DNA of 64,000 bases from Bradyrhizobium guangdongense (GCF_004114975.1 NZ_CP030051.1:3720001-3784000), one strand, 5' to 3'. Numbered from the stretch's first letter, positions 55,627 through 64,000 are shown. The notes: generated by a model from the sequence alone, not told the origin. Numbers and translations: made by a program.

Positions 55627-57006
55627 CTATTGCGCCGCGACCAGCCGTTCCGGTGGTGCGGCCAGCCCGAGGAAATCGCGGGCCTGGGTCTGATAACCGA
55701 AGCGCTCCGAAAGCTCTCGGCGGCGGGCGCGGATTTTGCCGCGGCATTCCTCCTGTCGCGCCAATACGCGCGTGACGGAGGCGACGATCGACTCTGGTGT
55801 GAAGGGGTCGAAATAATCCGCGAGCTCGCCGGCGACTTCGCGGAACACGGCGATGTCCGAGCACAGCACGGGCGTATTGGCGGCGAGCGCTTCGATGATC
55901 GGGATGCCGAACCCCTCCGCCAGGCTCGGCATGATCAGGCCGTGCGCCTCCGCGATCAGGGCGGCCTTCTCCTGCTCGTCGACATAGCCGACGAAACGGA
56001 CGTTCCCGGGAATGTCGCGCATCCGGCTGATCTGTCCGGCATAGCCGATCACCACGAGATCGGCCTGTGGGAGGTTGCGGAAGGCGCGAAGGACGGTAGT
56101 GACGTTCTTGCGCGGTTCGTTCGACACGATGACGACGAAGTTCGGCCGCCCCGGAGGCCCTGACGGGGCTGGTAGGTGCAGGACATCCGGAGCGTCGAAC
56201 CGGGTGCGGGGATATACGACCCGCGCCGGTAGGTGTGCAAATTGCGGCAGCAATTCCCTGAACCGCATCATGCTATAGTGTGAAACGAAGGCGAGTTCGT
56301 CGGCATGACGCAGACTGGTGCGCATTCGCGCCAGGAACTGCCGCGTGGAGATGTCGCTGAGCTTGAGATCGGTAAGCGGCAACAAATCGTGGATCACGCA
56401 GATCACCTTGGCGCCCGGCCTCCGCCTGATCGCCACCCTCGTCGGGGTATCCACGACGATGAGGTCGTAGTCGCGGGCGTCGATCCGTGGCGGCGGCAGC
56501 AGAAAGAAGGCCGAGGAGTCCTGATAATTGAAAAAGCCGGGCTCGAGCTGAAAGTCGCGGAACAGTTCGAGATGGCGGAGATCCGGCGGAATGTATTCGA
56601 GTGCGGCGGTCCGGTTCTCGATCAGCTCGGCGCCAAGGCCGCGCAAGCCGATGGCACGCAGGAGGCAGAGGAGGTTATCGCGCGACAGCAACATACTGCC
56701 CCTGCGGCGAAGCCAGTCGAGCTTCTGGCGAGTGCCGCTGAACGTCACCGGCCCGCCGACATTGACTTCGTCCAGAAAGCGATAAAGCGCGAGCAATCCG
56801 ATGGTGCGTGACTGCGTCGGGAACAACTTTGTGCGCTGCTCGCGCCGGCACAGTTTGCGATAGCGTTTCGAGGTCTCCACGAGAAGCGTGAGCTGATGGC
56901 CTTCCGAGGCGAGCGAACGCGTCAATTCCCGGGTGAAGTGGAAGATGCCCCGCTTGTGGTTGGGTTGTCCGAGCGACTCGGACACGACGAGGATGTTCAG
57001 CTTCAT
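55627..57006 (-). CDS. GT4-type glycosyltransferase
   Basis: A 459-aa GT-B glycosyltransferase of family 4: N-terminal MKLNILVVSESLGQPNHKRGIFHFTREL acceptor lobe; C-terminal donor lobe with NFVVIVSNEPRKNVTTVLRAF and the EX7E-like SLAEGFGIPIIEALAANTPVL. Adds a sugar to a lipid-linked glycan in the cytoplasm. Overlaps the ABC ATPase gene by 4 bases, so it is in the same operon. Confidence 0.9.
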   Translation of the reverse strand: MKLNILVVSESLGQPNHKRGIFHFTRELTRSLASEGHQLTLLVETSKRYRKLCRREQRTKLFPTQSRTIGLLALYRFLDEVNVGGPVTFSGTRQKLDWLRRRGSMLLSRDNLLCLLRAIGLRGLGAELIENRTAALEYIPPDLRHLELFRDFQLEPGFFNYQDSSAFFLLPPPRIDARDYDLIVVDTPTRVAIRRRPGAKVICVIHDLLPLTDLKLSDISTRQFLARMRTSLRHADELAFVSHYSMMRFRELLPQFAHLPARVVYPRTRFDAPDVLHLPAPSGPPGRPNFVVIVSNEPRKNVTTVLRAFRNLPQADLVVIGYAGQISRMRDIPGNVRFVGYVDEQEKAALIAEAHGLIMPSLAEGFGIPIIEALAANTPVLCSDIAVFREVAGELADYFDPFTPESIVASVTRVLARQEECRGKIRARRRELSERFGYQTQARDFLGLAAPPERLVAAQ

Positions 57007-57743
57007 GCGCTGATCTCGCGGAGCTCGAAGGGAAGAGCCGAAGGTTGCTCGACGGTGACGGTCGAGGCGATGCGGCCGTGATCCAGATGGATGATGCTGG
57101 TGCAGGTGCGACGCAGGAGCGGCTGGTCGTGCGAGGCGATGATCACGATCGCGGCTTGCGAGACCAGATTTTGCAGCCTCCGCTCAGCCTTCTCTGCAAA
57201 CTGTTCGTCGACCACGCTCAGCCATTCGTCGAGCAGGAGGATGTCGGCCGGAAAGGCGGTCGCAGTCGCGAACAGCACGCGCATCAACATGCCCGAGGAG
57301 AACATCCGCAACGGCAGCCGCTGCATCCGGGCTTCGAGCTCGGTAAAGGCCCAGATCTCGTCGATGACGGCACGGGTCGGCTTGCGGCCGCTGATCCGTA
57401 GCAGCAGCGCAATGTTGTCCTCGGCGACGAAGTCGAGGTTCACGCCGGCATTGAGGCCGAGCAGAGGGACGACTTTGCCACGGATCGAGAGCTGGCCGCT
57501 GCTTGGCGGGTAGACTCCTGCGATCAGCCGCAGCAGCGTCGACTTGCCGGATCCGTTGGGGCCGGCAAGCCCGATGCGCGCGCCGGCCTCGGCCATGATG
57601 GTGATGTCGTCGACGGCGCGGATGACCCGCGTCTCGCCCTTCTCGCGGATGAGGTGGCCAATCAGACGCCGCTTCAGCGAGAAGTCGTAGGCGCCGTAGA
57701 GGGGATAGTCGAGACAGACATTACGCAAGGAGATGAATGCCAT
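57003..57743 (-). CDS. Polysaccharide ABC exporter ATPase (Wzt/KpsT-type)
   Basis: A 246-aa ATPase. Walker A GPNGSGKST (about residues 60-68), Q-loop region, signature FSSGMLMRVLFATA, Walker B DILLLDEWLSVVD and H-loop IASHDQPL. The Y/F-rich start and the TagH/KpsT-like nucleotide fold mark the polysaccharide-export group. No C-terminal carbohydrate-binding extension (as in Wzt). Its permease partner is the C-terminal half of the next upstream gene, 3 bases away. Confidence 0.92.
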   Translation of the reverse strand: MAFISLRNVCLDYPLYGAYDFSLKRRLIGHLIREKGETRVIRAVDDITIMAEAGARIGLAGPNGSGKSTLLRLIAGVYPPSSGQLSIRGKVVPLLGLNAGVNLDFVAEDNIALLLRISGRKPTRAVIDEIWAFTELEARMQRLPLRMFSSGMLMRVLFATATAFPADILLLDEWLSVVDEQFAEKAERRLQNLVSQAAIVIIASHDQPLLRRTCTSIIHLDHGRIASTVTVEQPSALPFELREISA

Positions 57744-57746
57744 CGG

Positions 57747-59669
57747 TCAGATCCAGAAGGCGGCTTTGCGCAAATGGCCCAGGGTCAGCACGCTGGCACC
57801 AAGCAGCAGCGCCAGCATCACCAGGACATAGGTGATGCTGGTCGCCCCGACATGGCCGCCAGTCAGCGGCTCTCTCCACACTGCAAACAGATGCGTCAGC
57901 GGATTGAGCCGCATCACGGTCGAGCGATGATTGACCATATCGGCGGACCAGATCACGGGCGAAGCGAGGAAGGCGAGCATCAGCGTGGATTCGATGATTG
58001 GCTTGAGGTCGCGATACCGGGTCGCCAGCGCGCCGAGGACGAGGCTGAGGGCGAAAGTGCAGACCACGAAGAGCGACAGGCCGGGTAACGCTGCGAGTGC
58101 TCCAGAGAGATTGTGCGGTGTGAGCAATAGCCAGAGCGCGAGCGGCACGCAGGCGTTATGCAACGCGAACAGCCCCTGACGGAACGTGCATTGCAGAAGG
58201 AAGATCACCGGCGGCAGCGCACGGTCGCGGATCAGGCTTGCGGAGTTCTGGAGCGCGGTGGTTGCATCGAGCACGACGCTGTTGAGAAAGGTCCAGGCCG
58301 TCATCGAGAGAGCCAGCATGGGCAGGCGCGCCAGCATGTCGCCATTCGACATCTGCCCGATCACCGAGCCGAGCACCGCAACCACGATCGCCATCTGCAG
58401 CGACATCCAGAATGGACCGAGCAGCGAGCGCACATAGCGGTGGCGCATGTCGGACCAGGCGAGTATGGCGGCGATCCCGATGCTGTCGAACCAGCCGGTT
58501 TCCTTCTGATGATCGTCCGCGGGCTGGTCGCGGGAGGCGGCGAGGGCCGCGCGGTAGACCGATTCCATGCCGTCCTTGAAAGTCGCGGTGGAATAGCGGC
58601 TCACGGCTCGCGTCCGCGCGGACAGTCCCATGCGGCGGCGCCGCCCGGGATCGCTGATCAGGGTGTCGATGGCCTCACCGAGCGCCTCGGCGTCGCCGGG
58701 CGGAACGGTGAGTGCTTCCATGCCGTGGCGCGCCACGCGCGGCACCGCGGTGTCGAGCGCGGTATTTACCACGCGACGGCCCGCTGCCATGGCCTCGAGT
58801 TGGACGAGGCCGAAGGTCTCGGCATTGGTGACTGACGGCATCACGAAGACGTCGGCAAGGCACATCAACTTGATGCGCTCGCAATCACTGACGGAGCCGA
58901 GCAGGCGGACGCGCTCGCCGAGGCCGAGCTCGCCGATCAACTGCTCGAGCCGGGTGCGTTCGACGCCTTCGCCGATGATCCAGACCTCGAACGCACGGTT
59001 GACGGCGGCGCGGATCAGCACGTCGAAGCCCTTGTACGGCACCAGCCGGCCGCAGGCGAGCACGAGGCGGCCGCGATCGTTGACATGGTGAGGCTCGATC
59101 TTCGGCCAGTCATAGACGTCAGTATCGATGCCGAACGGCACGACGTGACATTTGTCTTCGAATTCCCGCAGCAGCGGCGTCTTATCGACCAGCACGCGAT
59201 CGGACACGATGATCGCCTTGGCCTGGCGCAGCGTCCGCCGCATCAAGGGCTCGATGAACCAGCGCAGGCCCGCATGAGTAACGATGTCGGCGTGCCAGTG
59301 GACCACCATCGGCCTCCTGCGGCCGAGTCCAAAGGCGAACACGAGGTCAGCGAGCGGGAAGGGCGCATGCAGCGCTAACAGGTCGTGGTCGGCGATCTTC
59401 TGCCACAGCCGCCAGGGGTAGGTTGGGGCGGCGGGCAGCGACAGCACATCGCCGAACGAGCGGACCCGCTCGACCGGCACATCGTCGACGACGATCTCCC
59501 GCTGCTCGGCCGATTGCGAGCAGACCAGCACGGCGGAGGCGAAGGCGTCCTTTAGGCTGGCGCAGATATCCCGGATTACGGTGAGCGTGCCGCCGAACAG
59601 GTCGGGGTAGTAGATCTTGAAGATGTGCAGCACCGACGGGCGGCGCGGAGAGTGGCAGGTGTGATGCAT
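57747..59669 (-). CDS. Fusion of GT4 glycosyltransferase and ABC-2 polysaccharide permease
   Basis: A single 640-aa frame. Residues about 10-375 are a complete GT4 glycosyltransferase (SVLHIFKIYYPDLFGGT, LVLACGRLVPYKGFDVLIRA, SVTNAETFGLVQLEAMAAG). Residues about 395-640 are an ABC-2/Wzm-type permease with six hydrophobic helices (AWSDMRHRYVRSLLGPFWMSLQ, NPLTHLFAVWREPLTGG). The join is a short hydrophilic linker (SRDQPADDHQKETGWF), so it is a true fusion without a stop or frameshift. With the ATPase gene 3 bases downstream it makes an exporter whose permease carries its own sugar transferase. No clear ribosome-binding site; translation may be coupled to the tiny ORF just upstream. Confidence 0.9.
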   Translation of the reverse strand: MHHTCHSPRRPSVLHIFKIYYPDLFGGTLTVIRDICASLKDAFASAVLVCSQSAEQREIVVDDVPVERVRSFGDVLSLPAAPTYPWRLWQKIADHDLLALHAPFPLADLVFAFGLGRRRPMVVHWHADIVTHAGLRWFIEPLMRRTLRQAKAIIVSDRVLVDKTPLLREFEDKCHVVPFGIDTDVYDWPKIEPHHVNDRGRLVLACGRLVPYKGFDVLIRAAVNRAFEVWIIGEGVERTRLEQLIGELGLGERVRLLGSVSDCERIKLMCLADVFVMPSVTNAETFGLVQLEAMAAGRRVVNTALDTAVPRVARHGMEALTVPPGDAEALGEAIDTLISDPGRRRRMGLSARTRAVSRYSTATFKDGMESVYRAALAASRDQPADDHQKETGWFDSIGIAAILAWSDMRHRYVRSLLGPFWMSLQMAIVVAVLGSVIGQMSNGDMLARLPMLALSMTAWTFLNSVVLDATTALQNSASLIRDRALPPVIFLLQCTFRQGLFALHNACVPLALWLLLTPHNLSGALAALPGLSLFVVCTFALSLVLGALATRYRDLKPIIESTLMLAFLASPVIWSADMVNHRSTVMRLNPLTHLFAVWREPLTGGHVGATSITYVLVMLALLLGASVLTLGHLRKAAFWI

Positions 59670-59676
59670 AGTGGCT

Positions 59677-59763
59677 TCAGCCCGCGATCAGTGCTGCGAC
59701 GAAAGGCGCTGCGAGTACCGCGATGAAGATCACGCCGCGCAGCAGGGCCGGCAGCATCGGCAT
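59677..59763 (-). CDS. 28-aa single-helix membrane protein
   Basis: MPMLPALLRGVIFIAVLAAP then FVAALIAG: one hydrophobic helix spanning nearly all of the peptide. It has a strong GGAGGG ribosome-binding site 4-5 bases before the ATG and ends 7 bases before the start of the glycosyltransferase-permease fusion. Too short for ordinary gene calling. It may be a regulator of, or a translational leader for, the exporter operon. Not a recognised family. Confidence 0.5.
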   Translation of the reverse strand: MPMLPALLRGVIFIAVLAAPFVAALIAG

Positions 59764-59921
59764 TGTCCCTCCGTGTTCCCAACGGGGAATCGCCACCGCG
59801 CGCGGTGAAGTGGAAATGCGGACCAAGCGGTCTGCCATGGGTCAAGTCCCTTTACGTCGCGCCCTCAGTAGCGCGTCGTATATGTGGGAAAATTTACCAC
59901 GTCAATCGCGAGCTGCGAAAT

Positions 59922-59940
59922 TGTGGGATTGTGTCCCACA
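59922..59940. promoter_or_regulatory. Palindromic operator upstream of the DUF6502-DUF5666 operon
   Basis: TGTGGGA-TTGTG-TCCCACA is a perfect 7-5-7 palindrome 23 bases before the DUF6502 start; a third TGTGGGA copy lies 39 bases upstream (59883-59889). Spacing and symmetry look like a transcription factor site; the factor is unknown. Confidence 0.5.
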
Positions 59941-59963
59941 TGTTTCCCGCATACAATTCAGAC

Positions 59964-60863
59964 ATGAATGCCAAGTCCGGGCCCAAAGCGGCGGCTCCGC
60001 AGCCGAATGCCGCAGCAAAGCTGCATGCGCCGCTGGCGCGGCTGCTGCGCCCGCTCGTGCGGCTCTGCATTCGCAGCGGCATGACTTTTCCGGCCCTGGC
60101 GCAATTGCTCCGCGAGCTCTTCGTCAATGTCGCCGAGCATGATTTCGCGCTTGAGGGCAAAGAGCAGACCGACAGCCGCGTAAGCCTGCTCACCGGCATC
60201 CACCGCAAGGAGGTGGCACGGCTGCGCGGTGCCGGCGCGCCGGTACACGAAACGCCGGCTGCGGTCTCGCTGACGAGCGCGGTGATCGCGCGCTGGCTCG
60301 CCGCGCCCGAGTTCACCGATGCGAAAGGCGAGCCGCTGGCTTTGCCGCGCACGGCCGAGGGCGATACGCCGTCATTCGAACAACTCGTCGCCTCCGTCAC
60401 CAAGGACGTGCGCCCGCGTGCGGTGCTCGACGAATGGATCGACCGCAAGCTCGTCACCATCAACGCGGCCGATGAGATCGAGCTGGTCGAGGCGGCGTTC
60501 GTTCCCAGTGGCGCGGACGACAGCAAATGGCATTATCTCGGCCGCAATCTGCACGACCATATCGCCGCGGCCGCGGCAAACGTATCAGGACCGGCACCGC
60601 GCTTCCTCGAGCGAGCGGTCCATTACAACAATATCTCCCCCAAGCTTGCGCGGCGTCTCGAGGCGCGCTCGCGCGAGCTCGCGATGGATGCGCTGAAGAC
60701 CGCCAACCGCGAGGCCAACCGCGCGCTTGCCAAGGACAAGGGCGGCGACGCCCGCTGGAATTTCGGCATCTACATTTACAGCGAGGCTGCCGATGAAGAG
60801 GGCGAGGCCAAGGAGGTCGGCAAGGAAAACAGCAAGGAAAACGGCAAGGAAGGCAGCTCCTGA
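59964..60863 (+). CDS. DUF6502 family protein
   Basis: A 299-aa soluble protein. The N-terminal winged-helix-like region (LARLLRPLVRLCIRSGMTFPALAQLLRELFVNVAEHDF ... SRVSLLTGIHRKEVARLRG) suggests a DNA-binding regulator; the C-terminal half is helical and Lys/Glu-rich, ending KENSKENGKEGSS. ATG 59964 is used. Translationally coupled (TGATG) to a DUF5666 gene, a pairing I have seen for this family. Role unknown. Confidence 0.7.
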   Translation: MNAKSGPKAAAPQPNAAAKLHAPLARLLRPLVRLCIRSGMTFPALAQLLRELFVNVAEHDFALEGKEQTDSRVSLLTGIHRKEVARLRGAGAPVHETPAAVSLTSAVIARWLAAPEFTDAKGEPLALPRTAEGDTPSFEQLVASVTKDVRPRAVLDEWIDRKLVTINAADEIELVEAAFVPSGADDSKWHYLGRNLHDHIAAAAANVSGPAPRFLERAVHYNNISPKLARRLEARSRELAMDALKTANREANRALAKDKGGDARWNFGIYIYSEAADEEGEAKEVGKENSKENGKEGSS

Positions 60864-62023
60864 TGAGCCGACTGCCGCTAATCTCACGTCGCCTGCTGTT
60901 GACCGGAATCTGGCTCGCTGGCACCGCGATCGCACGCGCGCAGGTCAAGCGCGGCACGGATCAAGGCATCGGCGGCACCGGCATCACGCGGGGTGACGAT
61001 CATGGCATCGGGGGCACCGGCATCGTCGGCGTGATCCAGCGATTTGGCAGTATCTACGTCAATGGCGAGCGCATCACCTATGCGAGCGACGTGCCGGTGC
61101 GCATCGACGGTCGGGCGGCGACCTCGAGAGATCTGCGCATCGGCCATCTCGCACGCGTGGTCGCAACGCGGCAGGCCGACGGCACGCTGGTCACCCCCTA
61201 CATTTCGATCGCGAGCGAGGTCTCCGGTCCGGTCGAACAGGTGAAGGGCAACGAGTTGACGGTGCTCGGCCAGAAGGTGGTGACGGGCGGCAAGGACAGC
61301 AAGCTCCGCGCCGGCACCCAGGTGGCGGTCTATGGCCTGCGCCGGACCGACGGCGTGATCGTCGCGAGCCTGGTCGAACCGCGCAAGGAGGCAATTGAAC
61401 ATGTCACGGGTCTGGTCGAGCGCAACTCCGACGGTCTGCATATCGGGGCCTTGAAGCTGAACGGCGTCGATCCCTTGCTGGTCGGCCAGCGCGTCCAGAT
61501 CGAGGGCCGTGCGAGCCAGGGCGCGATGCAGGCCACGCGCACGCGCATCGAGGATTTCTCGGATCTCGTCGGCGCGAGCCGCCTGTCGATCGAGGCCTAC
61601 GTGCAGCGCGCGGGCTCTGGCCTCCGGCTCGGCTCGGGGCTCGTCGCCCACGATGGCTCGCGCTTCGGGCCCGCGGCGGGCGAAGCGCGCATGGTCGTCA
61701 ACGGGGTGTTCGATGGCTCGCACGGGCTCCAGGTGGAGTCGACCCGGGCGATCGGTCCAGGACCGGGTGCGCCTCCATCCGACGGGGGTGGTCCCGGCAA
61801 ATCACGCGGCGGTTCGATCATGCATCCCGATCGCCCCACACCGAGCCCGAGCAACAATCAGCCGGGTAGGCCGGGTGCGCTTGGACCTGACCCCGGTGGT
61901 CATTCCGGCTTCCCGCCGCCTGAACCAGGCGGCGCGCCGGGCGGAGGTCCGATGGGTCCCGGCGGCGGAATGGGCGGCGGCTTTGGAGGTCCCGGAGGCA
62001 GGATGGGCGGTGGCCGGCGCTGA
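60863..62023 (+). CDS. Exported DUF5666 domain protein
   Basis: A 386-aa protein with a signal-like start (LISRRLLLTGIWLAGTAIARA), two GIGGTGI repeats (about 33-54) and three to four DUF5666 beta-barrel-like units (VIQRFGSIYVNGERITYASDVPVRIDG; VSGPVEQVKGNELTVLGQKV; HVTGLVERNSDGLHIGALKLNG). The last about 90 residues are Gly/Pro-rich (GGGPMGPGGGMGGGF). Probably periplasmic. Its start overlaps the stop of the DUF6502 gene; convergent with the M23 gene, 4 bases apart. Confidence 0.8.
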   Translation: MSRLPLISRRLLLTGIWLAGTAIARAQVKRGTDQGIGGTGITRGDDHGIGGTGIVGVIQRFGSIYVNGERITYASDVPVRIDGRAATSRDLRIGHLARVVATRQADGTLVTPYISIASEVSGPVEQVKGNELTVLGQKVVTGGKDSKLRAGTQVAVYGLRRTDGVIVASLVEPRKEAIEHVTGLVERNSDGLHIGALKLNGVDPLLVGQRVQIEGRASQGAMQATRTRIEDFSDLVGASRLSIEAYVQRAGSGLRLGSGLVAHDGSRFGPAAGEARMVVNGVFDGSHGLQVESTRAIGPGPGAPPSDGGGPGKSRGGSIMHPDRPTPSPSNNQPGRPGALGPDPGGHSGFPPPEPGGAPGGGPMGPGGGMGGGFGGPGGRMGGGRR

Positions 62024-62027
62024 CGGC

Positions 62028-63395
62028 TTAGCCTGCGCTGAGGCGCACGCCCGCGCGCAAGAATTTCTGCGGGTCGACGGCCTCGCCATCGATCCGGGTT
62101 TCGTAATGCAGATGAGGGCCGGTCGAACGGCCGGTCGAGCCGACGAGGCCGATGACCTGGCCGATCCTGACGATCTCGCCGACCTTCACGTTGATCTCCG
62201 AAAGATGGCCGTAGCGGGTCGACAGGCCATTGCCGTGATCGACCTCGACCATGCGGCCGTAACCACCGGACCAGCCGGCCGAAACCACCTTGCCGTTGGC
62301 AGTGACGCGCGCGGGATCGCCGGTCGCGGCACGGAAGTCGAGACCGGTGTGCATCGCCGGCCGGCCGAGGAACGGGTCGCTGCGCACGCCGAAGCCCGAA
62401 GTGAACTCGACCTCGCCGACGACGGGCTTGCGATAGGGGACCTGCGCCAGCGTGCGGTTGAGCCGGTCCATCTCGGCGCGCGTGACATTGATGCGATAGA
62501 GCTGCTTCTCGAACGGCCCCGCATTCGCGGTGAGCTTGACCGGCACGAACGGACCGCCCATCGCGGCGCGGGGCACGGCGGCCTCCAGGCTGGCGAGGTT
62601 CAGGCCAAGGTCGCTGACCACCCCGCGCATCCGCCGCATCCGCGAATCCATGCCTTCCTCGACGGCATTGAGCGCCGCAACCTGGCGGCGCTCAACCTGG
62701 TCGAGTGAATTTGTCAGCCGGACCAGAACATTGTCGAAACCCTGGTTCTTGGCGAACTGATTGGCCGGCGGCGCCATCACGGCCGGCGCGCGCGATTCGA
62801 GCCGCGCTTCGCGATCGGGCGGGGCCACGAAGATGACGGTGTCGCTGATCGGCGACGGCTTGGGCGTGCCTTGCGTTGTCGTCTGTGGCGCCTCGCCACG
62901 TTGCGGCGCTGCGCGGGGAATCGATCCCGTAATGTCGGGCATGGCGCCGAGCGCCGTCGCCCGGGACTCCAACGCCGTCTGGCGCTTCATGATCTGGTCG
63001 AGCTTCTGGTCGAACTGCTCCTGGTCGAGCAGCTGCCGGCTCGTCGCGCGGTCGACCTTGGCGCGCAGCTCGGCGATGCGGTCCTCGTAGGCGTATTGCA
63101 TCTCGGCCTGGCGCGCGATCAACCGGGTCAGGACGTCGTCGCGGAATGCGAAATAGGTGGCCGTCGCCGCCGACCACAGGCCGAGCAGAACGACGGTGCC
63201 AACCACGATCCAGAACACCACCGGCCCCAAGCGGACCTGCTTGCCGTGATGCTGGATGGTGTAGGCGTGGTCGCTATCGGGGAGTGGGATCGCCGCCGCT
63301 GCTGCAGTGGGACGACGATGGAAGGCACGTCCGCGGTCGTGGGGGTGATGCTGGGGGTACTGCGAATATTGGGCAGAACTTTTCGACATCGGCAC
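62028..63395 (-). CDS. M23-family peptidoglycan endopeptidase, membrane-anchored
   Basis: A 455-aa protein with a single TM helix (about 57-80), a coiled-coil periplasmic stalk (about 85-330) and a C-terminal LytM/M23 domain (about 350-445). Zinc ligands are in HTGLDF, the Asp in the same block, and HLHYE; GLVGSTGRSTGPHLHYETRIDG is typical. It cuts peptidoglycan cross-links or acts as an activator of cell-wall amidases. MPM start; the second Met at codon 3 is also possible. Confidence 0.9.
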   Translation of the reverse strand: MPMSKSSAQYSQYPQHHPHDRGRAFHRRPTAAAAAIPLPDSDHAYTIQHHGKQVRLGPVVFWIVVGTVVLLGLWSAATATYFAFRDDVLTRLIARQAEMQYAYEDRIAELRAKVDRATSRQLLDQEQFDQKLDQIMKRQTALESRATALGAMPDITGSIPRAAPQRGEAPQTTTQGTPKPSPISDTVIFVAPPDREARLESRAPAVMAPPANQFAKNQGFDNVLVRLTNSLDQVERRQVAALNAVEEGMDSRMRRMRGVVSDLGLNLASLEAAVPRAAMGGPFVPVKLTANAGPFEKQLYRINVTRAEMDRLNRTLAQVPYRKPVVGEVEFTSGFGVRSDPFLGRPAMHTGLDFRAATGDPARVTANGKVVSAGWSGGYGRMVEVDHGNGLSTRYGHLSEINVKVGEIVRIGQVIGLVGSTGRSTGPHLHYETRIDGEAVDPQKFLRAGVRLSAG

Positions 63396-63500
63396 TCCCG
63401 CGCCGGTCGGAACGGTTCCTTGCGGCCTAATTGCCGCGGCAATCTGGGCCGGTCATGGTTAATTTTCAGGAAACGGGAACGCTCGATTTTGACGGGCTGG

Positions 63501-64000
63501 TTAAAGACTTCTTGCAGCTTCCAGCACCTCGTCGGCATGACCATCGACCCGGACATTGCGCCAGAGCTTGGCCACTTTGCCGTCGCTACCGATCAGCACC
63601 GTCGTGCGAAGAATTCCAAGGAAGCTTCTGCCATACATGGATTTTTCGCCCCAGGCGCCATACGCCTCCAGCATCTCATGCGCTTCATCCGAGATCAGCG
63701 GAATACCGAGGCTGTGCTTGTCGCGGAACTTCTCCTGGGCCCTTAACGGGTCGGCCGAGATGCCGAGCACCGCGGTGCCCGCAGCGGCAAAGGCGTCCTT
63801 GAGCCGGGTGAAGTCGATCGCCTCGCGCGTGCAGCCCGGCGTATCGGCGCGCGGATAGAAGAACAGGACCAGCTTCTGGTCGGTATAATCCGACAGGGTG
63901 ACCACCTTGCCGCCATCGCGGGGCAGGCGGAACGCCGGGGCCTTCTGCCCCTCGCCCAGGGCGGATTTGGCGCCGGACGGCGAGGGGGCGGGCTTGGTGG
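63501..64000 (-). CDS. Peroxiredoxin, BCP/PrxQ-like (5' end outside window)
   Basis: Thiol peroxidase reducing H2O2 and organic peroxides. The frame runs through the right edge with Pro-Ser-Gly-Ala residues before GEGQKAPAFRLPRDGG, so the start is outside. The peroxidatic Cys is in ADTPGCTREAIDF; the Cys normally five residues further in BCP (TKEACSF) is Ile here, so it looks like a 1-Cys enzyme. C-terminal FLGILRTTVLIGSDGKVAKLWRNVRVDGH is typical. Confidence 0.88.
   Translation of the reverse strand, partial: TKPAPSPSGAKSALGEGQKAPAFRLPRDGGKVVTLSDYTDQKLVLFFYPRADTPGCTREAIDFTRLKDAFAAAGTAVLGISADPLRAQEKFRDKHSLGIPLISDEAHEMLEAYGAWGEKSMYGRSFLGILRTTVLIGSDGKVAKLWRNVRVDGHADEVLEAARSL

Overview
The window is about 64 kb of high-GC chromosomal DNA from an alphaproteobacterium. 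The protein sequences, gene order and palindromic repeats fit the Bradyrhizobium / Nitrobacteraceae group best. Supporting signs are a B12-dependent class II ribonucleotide reductase, an NDUFA12 homologue, DUF2155, DUF1236 and BA14K proteins, an RNase E with a large S1 insertion, and GGATGGGTT- and CGTCATTGCGAG-type palindromes. Species was not tested by any search. No tRNA, rRNA, CRISPR array, transposase or phage gene was seen.

Region by region. 1-4.3 kb: 3' part of a CPA1 sodium/proton antiporter, then a patchy, AT-richer accessory stretch with several small ORFs, three composite palindromic repeats, a stand-alone FtsH-type (HEAGH) peptidase domain and an Abi-alpha (DUF4393) protein whose start looks frameshifted. 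4.3-8.9 kb: nrdJ with a strong terminator and a long leader. 8.9-12.4 kb: EamA permease, then a CHASE3-PAS hybrid kinase translationally coupled to a receiver protein. 12.8-21.2 kb: BA14K protein, NDUFA12 homologue, an accessory block (isonitrile-hydratase-like protein/GlxA-type regulator pair, ampR-bla pair, BASS-type transporter), then DUF2155 and aat. 21.2-24.3 kb: an overlapping three-gene signalling operon. 24.4-30.4 kb: aroQ-accB-accC, DUF1236, a DsbA-like oxidoreductase and a BepA-like M48 protease. 30.5-37.8 kb: PLP aminotransferase, bioY, dctA, an SDR protein divergent from a MmyB-type regulator, and a TPR-glycosyltransferase. 37.8-42.7 kb: a catabolic-looking run (amidase, MFS, FAD oxidoreductase) divergent from an XRE-cupin regulator. 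42.7-51.8 kb: rne, amiC, PBP1A and prfB with its programmed +1 frameshift. 51.8-53.0 kb: two adjacent decayed genes. 53.1-54.4 kb: an amino-acid-type ABC binding protein. 54.4-59.8 kb: a surface-polysaccharide operon (tiny membrane ORF, glycosyltransferase-permease fusion, ABC ATPase, second glycosyltransferase, O-antigen ligase). 59.9-64 kb: DUF6502-DUF5666 pair behind a strong palindrome, an M23 endopeptidase and a partial peroxiredoxin.

The core parts (nucleotide reduction, fatty-acid and shikimate enzymes, RNA turnover, cell-wall synthesis, translation termination) are interleaved with accessory regulator/enzyme pairs. The points most worth a second look are the fusion of a glycosyltransferase to an ABC-2 permease, the 27-histidine insertion splitting the RNase E S1 domain, the Abi-alpha/HEAGH protease pair, and two clean operator-like sites (22-bp-phased direct repeats at 34756-34788 and a palindrome at 59922-59940).
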